This document shows positions 58,111-64,000 of a DNA stretch of 64,000 nucleotides, one piece after another (within the stretch, counting starts at the first letter, position 1; every line of letters begins with the position of its first letter). The position numbers and the translations under genes were made by a program. The notes beneath the pieces are model-generated. The model did not search any database and was not told the origin of the DNA. It was given only the letters and a program-made list of their open reading frames with translations. Source of the stretch: Anadara kagoshimensis (lineage: Eukaryota > Mollusca > Bivalvia > Arcoida > Arcidae); contig CM037874.1 of the NCBI GenBank assembly GCA_021292105.1, positions 16,536,615-16,600,614 of the forward strand, given 5' to 3'.

Positions 58111-58145
58111 CTTAGCCTAAGGATAATCCTAGATCAAATTCTACT
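58087..58145. repeat. Perfect 59-bp palindrome
   Basis: Arms 58087-58115 and 58117-58145 are exact complements around a single C at 58116. The left arm starts AGTAGAATTTGATCTAGGAT. It begins within the end of the transposase scrap. Confidence 0.95.
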
Positions 58146-58159
58146 TTTTAGAAGTGCAT

Positions 58160-58410
58160 GCAAAGTCACTGGTATAAGGTGACAAGTAGTGGGTAGTGGT
58201 TGTTCTTTCGACAAACACTCGGCAATACGAATTAAGTCAGGGTTCTTTTGGATGGGTCTTAAAATAAACGAGGCCCCCTGTCACGGAAGGCGAGACATCA
58301 ATGAATTATGCCATCAGACACAATTTCTGCACCTTTGCCTCAAGATGGCGACTTCTCGATATTTGTGAAATGTTCTTGACTGGGATGTTAAATCTCATTA
58401 CTCAACTCTA
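58160..58410 (+). repeat. SINE family A, head truncated
   Basis: The body from GTGGGTAGTGGTTGTTCTTT to GGGATGTTAAATCTCATTAC, then TCAACTC, matches the other family A copies. The tRNA-like head is missing. Confidence 0.7.
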
Positions 58411-58439
58411 TTATCCAAAATAACCATCGATATATAATA

Positions 58440-58580
58440 CGTCCTATATCTGTGGGTGTAGCTAGGTAAACAGGAGGTGCTGAAAGTTTACATGATTGTT
58501 TACTTACCAGTTTTAAAATATTGCTTTTGTTTTAGATTTGTGACTTAAATATGGACTGGTATATTTGTTTTTGGTGTCAA
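58440..58580 (+). mobile_element. Older retroelement 3' tail
   Basis: TGTGGGTGTAGCTAGGTAAA, CAGGAGGTGCT, then TTGCTTTTGTTTTAGATTTG and GACTGGTATATTTGTTTTTG follow the tail order with heavy divergence and a deletion after GGTGCT. Confidence 0.6.
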
Positions 58581-58944
58581 TATTTTCAATGAGGTGAAAG
58601 GTAAAAATGGTTAATAATTTGTGGCCACTATGACCCTGAATTAAGGTGAACATTAACCAGTACAATACACTGATGCTTTGTATGAAGTTTCAAACATCTA
58701 AGCTTTTTAGTTCATAGAATATGGATGTCGAAAATTGTTACTATGTCAATTAACTGAAATGCATGAATGAATGACAGGCGATCAGCATTAAAATTGGAAT
58801 AAGAAGCGTTACTGTTTAAATTTGTAGATTGGGACAAGATGTTCACTAAATTGTAGATGGCAGATGTCTGTCCATTGACTACAAACTAAATGTTTTATGT
58901 TCTTTATCGCAAAATTGTTGTTAAGTATGGTGATTATCCCAATT
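58581..58944. other. Unassigned AT-rich sequence between two retroelement tails
   Basis: No exon or element ends found. Confidence 0.3.
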
Positions 58945-59160
58945 TGACGTCACATAGTTCCATGTTCCTTTATAATTACAATTCTTTCAACACATGGCCT
59001 ATACAGCTAGCTAAACAGGTGGCATTATCCTTTCAGAGCACCTAGTTTCAATTCTCTAACAGAAGTTGATGTGAAAGGTATCACTAAATTTGCCAGTTTT
59101 CGAAGAATTTACTTTGTTTTCTTGGTTTGTCATTTTAAAATGGACTGGTAAAATTGATAT
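58945..59160 (+). mobile_element. Older retroelement 3' tail
   Basis: TTTGACGTCACATAGTTCCA, ACAGCTAGCTAAACAGGTGG, TTTCAGAGCACC, then ATTTACTTTGTTTTCTTGG and GGACTGGTAAA. Same order as the others, but more diverged. Confidence 0.65.
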
Positions 59161-59604
59161 AATTACCTGTAAGAAAAATAAAATAAATAGAAAATAAATA
59201 AGACTATATAATATATTATCAAAGTTTATTTTATAAACAATGGCTGGCACATTTAAAATTATACTAAAAGTATGTGCTTTTGTTGTTTACATTAGCAATG
59301 GCCATTTTGGATATCTGATAAGGGTTTAAAACTTTGAATCAAGCCCAAATAGGAATCTTCCTTACCTTTTGATTTGCTCCAAAGTTTCAGAGAAGGTTTT
59401 CAAAGAATTGACTCAATAGATAGGAACAACTCGAGGGCTAGAGGAAACTTTATAATATTTGTAAAACAGTGCTGTTCTGACAGTCTCAGTATTTTGTTTT
59501 GTTAACTTTGACTATTTTTATCCACTTAAAAGAATGCTCTTTAAATAATATAATTGAAAAAGATTGCATTTCAGTTCAAGTGAACTGTGAGTGGTAAAAC
59601 TATT

Positions 59605-59870
59605 AAAAAGCCAAATACCCCCAGCATCTACAAAGATTTGATGTTTTCCCATGGCCTTGACCTTTTCAATATGACCTTAGTTGAAGGACCATGAACCTTT
59701 GAACCATGAAGATTATATATGTGAACTTTAATGTCAGTCATCCAAAGCAATAATGAGATGTGACTTGGAAAAAATGTTACAGGAACAGACAGACAGATGG
59801 ATGGACGGTCGGACAGAAAAAAGACATGGTTATTCCTTTTAACCCCCTCAAACTAGTTTGCAGGGTGTAT
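59605..59870 (+). repeat. Dispersed repeat with GACAGACAGATGG and CTCAAACTAGTTTG
   Basis: The counterpart of 5720-5960. Shared words are GCCAAATACCCC, GAACCATGAAGA, CATCCAAAGCAA, ACAGACAGACAGATGG, GACATGGTTATTCCTTTTAA and CCCTCAAACTAGTTTGCAGG. Confidence 0.65.
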
Positions 59871-60129
59871 CAAAAATAATAAAAATATTTGTTTTTACTA
59901 AATTTTCTAATCAGGTTTTGATTTTGCAGCATTCCTTTACCGATTTTAGAATAAATTTCCTCATCAGTAGTGCTTTAACCAAAATTGTGGAAATAAGAAA
60001 AATAGAAAGAGCAATTTTTTTCACGAAATTTACCATATTGCAATAAGTTAAAGGATAAAGCATAGCTTAGTTTTTGTAGGAATAAACGATATAAAAAAAT
60101 ACGGAAAAATGCTGTTAAATTGAATACTA

Positions 60130-61411
60130 CGAGGGGAAGTTAGAATGTTCATAGAACAGCCTATTCAGCCAAGCATAACACACATTTTCTTTACTTATTT
60201 AGACAACACAACTTTCCGCTATTTTCAACATATCAAGTTTATTTGTCACAACATATTTGTTAGTTCTTAAAAGCATTCAAAGTTGTGACCATTAAGCAAT
60301 GATGGAAAATCAAAATGTTGAGTTTAATGGTTTAGGGCAGTAATAAAGTTCCTCACAGTAGAGGGACCATATGCCAAAGAAATTCACCGGCGAATGGCCG
60401 AGGTGTACGGTGACAGTGGTCCTGCCTATTCCACAGTGGCAAAATGGTCAGCTGATTTAAACGTGGGCGCACCTCACTGAAGGTTGACCCACGGTCAGGT
60501 TCGCCAGCTGATGTCATCACAAAGGAAATTGTCACGTCTGTGGAGACCCTCATCATGAATGATCGTCCAATTAGGATTGGTGACTTAGCTAGGGAGTGTG
60601 ACATTTCACATTGAAGTGTATACACCGTTATTCATCTTGGGATGTCAAAAGTATCCGCAAGATGCGTCCCCAGAAACTTTAATGTGCAGGATCACTTCCA
60701 AAGACTCCTGTCAAGTTTGGAGCTTCTTGGCATTTATAATGACAACCCGGAGAGTTTCCATAATAACTGGTAATGAAACACGGATTCATTATTGGGACCC
60801 AGAAACCAAAAAAAGAGTCCATACAATGGAAGCACCCTTGTTTACTCCCACCAAAGAAACTCAAAACTCAAGTATCAGCTGGCAAAGTCATGGCCACTGT
60901 GTTTTGGGATTCTGAGGGTGTTCTGTTAATTATAAACCTGCTGGGATCTCTATCATTGGGGCTTACTATGCTGATCTAATTAAACAGCTGAAAGCTGCTA
61001 TTAAATTAAAAAGGAGAAAAAAGTTGAGCGGAGGGGTATTGCTTCTTCACGACAATGCTCCTGTGCACAAGTCAAGGATTGTACAAGCAGCGATTTGTGA
61101 ATGCAAGTCTGAACAACTTAATCACCCACCCTACAGTCCCGATTTGGCACCCAGTGATTATTTCCTATTTAGAAATTTGAAATCCCATTTACGGGGAATC
61201 AGATTTCCTGATGATGATGGACTTAAGGCTGTCACAGAGGCATAGTTTCAGGACCGAACCGAAGACTTCTATTTCAAAGGTATAGAGTCTGAAAGAAAAG
61301 TGGGCTAAATGCATTGGGGTAAATGGGGACTATATTGAAAAAAATTAATAAAATGTGTGGTTTGTTGCGGCAATATATACCCCGTTCTATGAACTTTTTG
61401 ACCTCCTCTCG
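60130..61411 (+). mobile_element. Full-length mariner element, 1282 bp, inactive
   Basis: Terminal inverted repeats of about 30 bp (left CGAGGGGAAGTTAGAATGTT, right end complement CGAGAGGAGGTCAAAAAGTT, both continuing CATAGAAC) match at 24 of 30 positions by eye. TA flanks both ends (60128-60129 and 61412-61413). Length and layout are canonical for the mariner family. Confidence 0.9.
60302..61348 (+). pseudogene. Mariner transposase (D,D34D), broken
   Basis: Cut-and-paste transposase. In order across frames are RAVIKFL and an N-terminal helix-turn-helix region (EGPYAKEIHRRMAEVYGD, YSTVAKWSADL), then SPADVITKEIV in a shifted frame, then HLGMSKVSARCVPRNF. The first catalytic block reads ITGNETRIHYWDPETK, where the expected Asp of GDET is Asn. 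The second Asp is in LLHDNAPVHKS and the third in SPDLAPSDYFLF, 34 residues apart. At least three frameshifts and several stops break the frame. The last intact stretch is 61024-61245. The C-terminal DFYFKGI...EKW region can still be read up to a stop at 61346. Confidence 0.9.
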
Positions 61412-61469
61412 TATATGATAAATAGTCAATTTCAAAAGTATTACAATCATACCATTTTATCAAATACAA

Positions 61470-61600
61470 CCCATTCTATAATGAAATATCAAAATATTGA
61501 GAAATCATAGGTTAATGATAATTCATGAGCATATTTGATAATATTAAGAAATCCTACATTAATGATAATTCATGAGCATATTTAAAAATTTATTTTTAGT
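61470..61600 (+). repeat. Short imperfect tandem duplication
   Basis: TTAATGATAATTCATGAGCA followed by TATTT occurs twice, at about 61512 and 61559, with related AAGAAATC...A flanks. Confidence 0.75.
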
Positions 61601-61689
61601 GTAATATATATATCTAACTTACTAAAGATATTTTATATTTGATGTAGTAGAAGAATGTTATATAGATTTAGAAATATTTTCTTTGTTCT

Positions 61690-62450
61690 CTATCTCCGAA
61701 AACATTTTTTGTAGAAGCACAATTTTTCGCTATAAATGTATGAAGGAAATAATTGTACACTGCACAATGTGAAAAATGAAAAAGGGGCCAAAAAGGGCCT
61801 GTAATGCTCAACTGGCAAAATTTGACATAATTTGCTAAAATTTGGTCCATGAACAATTTCTCAGAAAAAAAACCACTATATGTGCTAAAGATATTAACTT
61901 TGAATATTTCAAGTTTGAAGAAAATCGGTAAAAACTGAATGCACATTGGTCATTTTTGTGATTTTGCTATTTATAGACCTTCCTTATCAAAATTGGTTTT
62001 AATGGACCAAGTTGTTTCTAAGGAGAACATTTTCAAAGAATTGGCAAAAACTTTGATCTCATTTTCATAAAATTTGCTAAAATTGGGTCAATGAAACATT
62101 TTTCAAAAACATGTTATATATGTTAAATGGCCAGGTATCTACTCTTTAGATTTCAAATTTGATGAAAATCTGTGGAACATTAAATACACAATGGCCATTT
62201 TAACGATTTTGCTATTAATAGTAATCATGGTAATGGTGGCCATCTTGGATTTTATACATGGTTGCCTTGTACAAACTTTGATGTACTCTACCTAGGAACC
62301 TTCCACACCAAATTTGGTTTCAATTAGTCCAGTAGTTATAGAGGAGAACATTAAAGTTTACAGATGCACGGAGACACACACACACACACACACATACACA
62401 CACACACACACACTTTACTTTGCCATAAACTAGTATATATGTTTAATGCC
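61690..62450 (+). repeat. Mollusc-type dispersed repeat with (CA)n near its end
   Basis: It contains AAAAAGGGCCTGTAATGCTC near 61792, internally repeated AATTTGCTAAAATTTGG / AATTTGCTAAAATTGGG segments about 250 bp apart, and a closing block with CAGATGCACGGAGACACACA and (CA)n at 62356-62412. It is non-coding. It probably belongs to the AGCTCACCTG...GGCCTCTTG group. Confidence 0.45.
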
Positions 62451-63180
62451 CTACTGTATTCTTTCTATACAGGTTAAAAATTTATTCATAATGTCTATTT
62501 TTATTTTTTTTATGCTATTTTTAATTATAGCTGACATCTTGGACAACAGGTGAAAATCACAAACTCACCAATTTTAATTTACTTTCCACAATAAAATTTA
62601 GTTTTATTTGCTGGGGCAGTTTGAATAAAGAATGTTTTAAAATCGGCTGAATTAAGCATATGATTTATGCTTCTGCTTAAAACACACAATGAAAACAGTT
62701 ACAGAAAACTCCTTTATACATTTCTTAAACAGCTAGGCATCTTCATTTTGTATACTGAAACTGAATTAAATTCATGTAATGACACCAAGTCACAGGACAC
62801 TATTCTTTATGTGGTTCACCTTTGAACATTCTTCACCAAATTTGGTTGTAAATGGCCTAGTTGTTTATAAGGTGATTTTTAAAAAAAATCAGTTAAATTT
62901 AGTATAGTCTCTGCATATTCAATGTATAATGGACCAATGAGAAAAACCCATTCTATATGTTAAATAGCAAGACATCTACATTCTATTTACAAAATTTGAA
63001 TAAATACATGTATAAACATAACATGTTGATTGATGAATCTGTTTTTTAATGATAAACAATCAGAAAAAGAGACACTAGCTCTGTTTGTGTATTAATACAG
63101 TAAAGACACATGGACAAAATTAAAATCCAGCAGATTTTTCAAGAAAGCATACATTTGAGGTACTGCTGAATCATGTATGC
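62451..63180. other. AT-rich sequence with weak repeat similarity
   Basis: Phrases such as CACCAAATTTGGTTGTAAAT echo the preceding repeat. No coding exon was found. Confidence 0.3.
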
Positions 63181-63184
63181 TGGT

Positions 63185-63880
63185 AAATCATAATCAGGAG
63201 GCCAAAATAGGGCCTGTACTGCTCACCTGGGCAATAAACAGCACAAAAACACAAGAAATACTACATTTCAGGGGCAATAACTCTTGTCATGTCAATCTTT
63301 TTTGCAATTTTTTACTATTTATCTTTCTCTAGTAATTCTCGTGAAAAAAATTGAAACTATACAAAATACAAAAATTTGACCTTTAAATCATTGTCAGATA
63401 TATGTATTTTTTTAAATCTGATATGTACCTAGAATTTGTTAGCTGATTATTTTTGTATCAATACTTTTTATCTATCTCCAACTAGCCAAAAAACAAAAAT
63501 CACAGAAAGTATGACATTTCAGGGGCAATAACATTTAGGGGGATGATCATATTTTAATTAAACTTGCTAAAAAGTTAGATCTTTCATTTTGATCATTTTT
63601 GCAATTTATACTCTTAAAATATGCACAAAATTGAACTTTAATAACAGCTGATATACAGCCAAAACCTGAAAGGTTGAAAACCAGGTCATGACCTTGACCT
63701 GAGGTCATGTAAAAATAACAAAATTTGAAAATCCCATGTCATTATCTTTACAAATAGTCAAGATATAGCAAATTAAAGTTGTTTTGTAAAAATTAGCAAA
63801 ATTAAACACAAAAGTTTACTGATGGACACACGCCTGTTTCGTCATGCCATAACCTCACGTGACCTTTGGCCAGGTGAGCT
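63185..63880. repeat. Dispersed repeat ending in GGCCAGGTGAGCTCA
   Basis: It opens near GGCCAAAATAGGGCCTGTAC and TGCTCACCTGGGC. It closes with ATGGACACACGCCTGTTTCG and CTTTGGCCAGGTGAGCTCA near 63874. Inside, TTTCAGGGGCAATAAC occurs twice (63268 and 63518) and a GGTCATGACCTTGACCTGAG segment lies at about 63685. The GCTCACCTG ends relate it to the element at 12092-14540. Confidence 0.55.
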
Positions 63881-64000
63881 CAATACAAAACTTTGCAATA
63901 AATAGTACAGATCAGTTACAAAATTTTATTTAAGCTACAGTGGAGGGAAATGTGGCAACTGAGGGAAGTTGATAGGGGTATGGTCATTGCAAAGTTTAGC

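Overview
This is eukaryotic, AT-rich, intron-bearing and repeat-dense DNA, most likely from a bivalve mollusc. That inference rests on tRNA-derived SINEs ending in a GTTAAAC...ACTCAACTCAA tail, elements opening with TTTTAGCTCACCTGAG, 'ggtcaaggtca' tandem repeats, and a reverse-transcriptase family with GxPxGTNCAP and YRYI motifs that I associate with bivalves. Everything here was read by eye, with no database search.

Three cellular genes are convincing. MED21 (Mediator subunit 21) lies on the minus strand in four exons, 6824 down to 2601. Two tandem RPLP2 paralogues (60S acidic stalk protein P2) lie on the plus strand. RPLP2a runs 10589-16717 and RPLP2b 23276-25982. Each has three coding exons with identical intron phases and a first coding exon of identical length, but their hinges and tails differ. 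MED21 and RPLP2a are divergently oriented. All three have intact frames and consensus splice sites.

From 1 to 33.7 kb, the genes sit among SINEs (three families), short inverted-repeat elements, decayed LINE and other reverse-transcriptase fragments, a CACTA-like foldback (22254-22896), a three-level nest of elements (11903-14778) and a 32-bp minisatellite (18.6-20.3 kb).

From 33.7 to 48.75 kb lies one 15-kb array of about 300 copies of a 49-bp unit. Its monomer matches the last part of a retroelement 3' tail. That tail is present about ten more times in the window, including immediately before the first monomer. This is the most interesting feature: it appears to show a dispersed retroelement tail giving rise to a satellite.

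From 48.75 to 56.5 kb are a 41-bp-arm hairpin, another tail copy, a (CT)n(AT)n tract, a ~144-bp array (51.1-53.7 kb) and a 38-bp array (53.7-56.5 kb). From 56.5 to 64 kb are a decayed reverse transcriptase (57.6-57.9 kb), a transposase scrap beside a perfect 59-bp palindrome, a SINE, two older tails, a full-length but dead mariner (60130-61411) and further dispersed repeats. I found no cellular gene after 26 kb. The long open frames inside the 49-bp array are a by-product of its composition.
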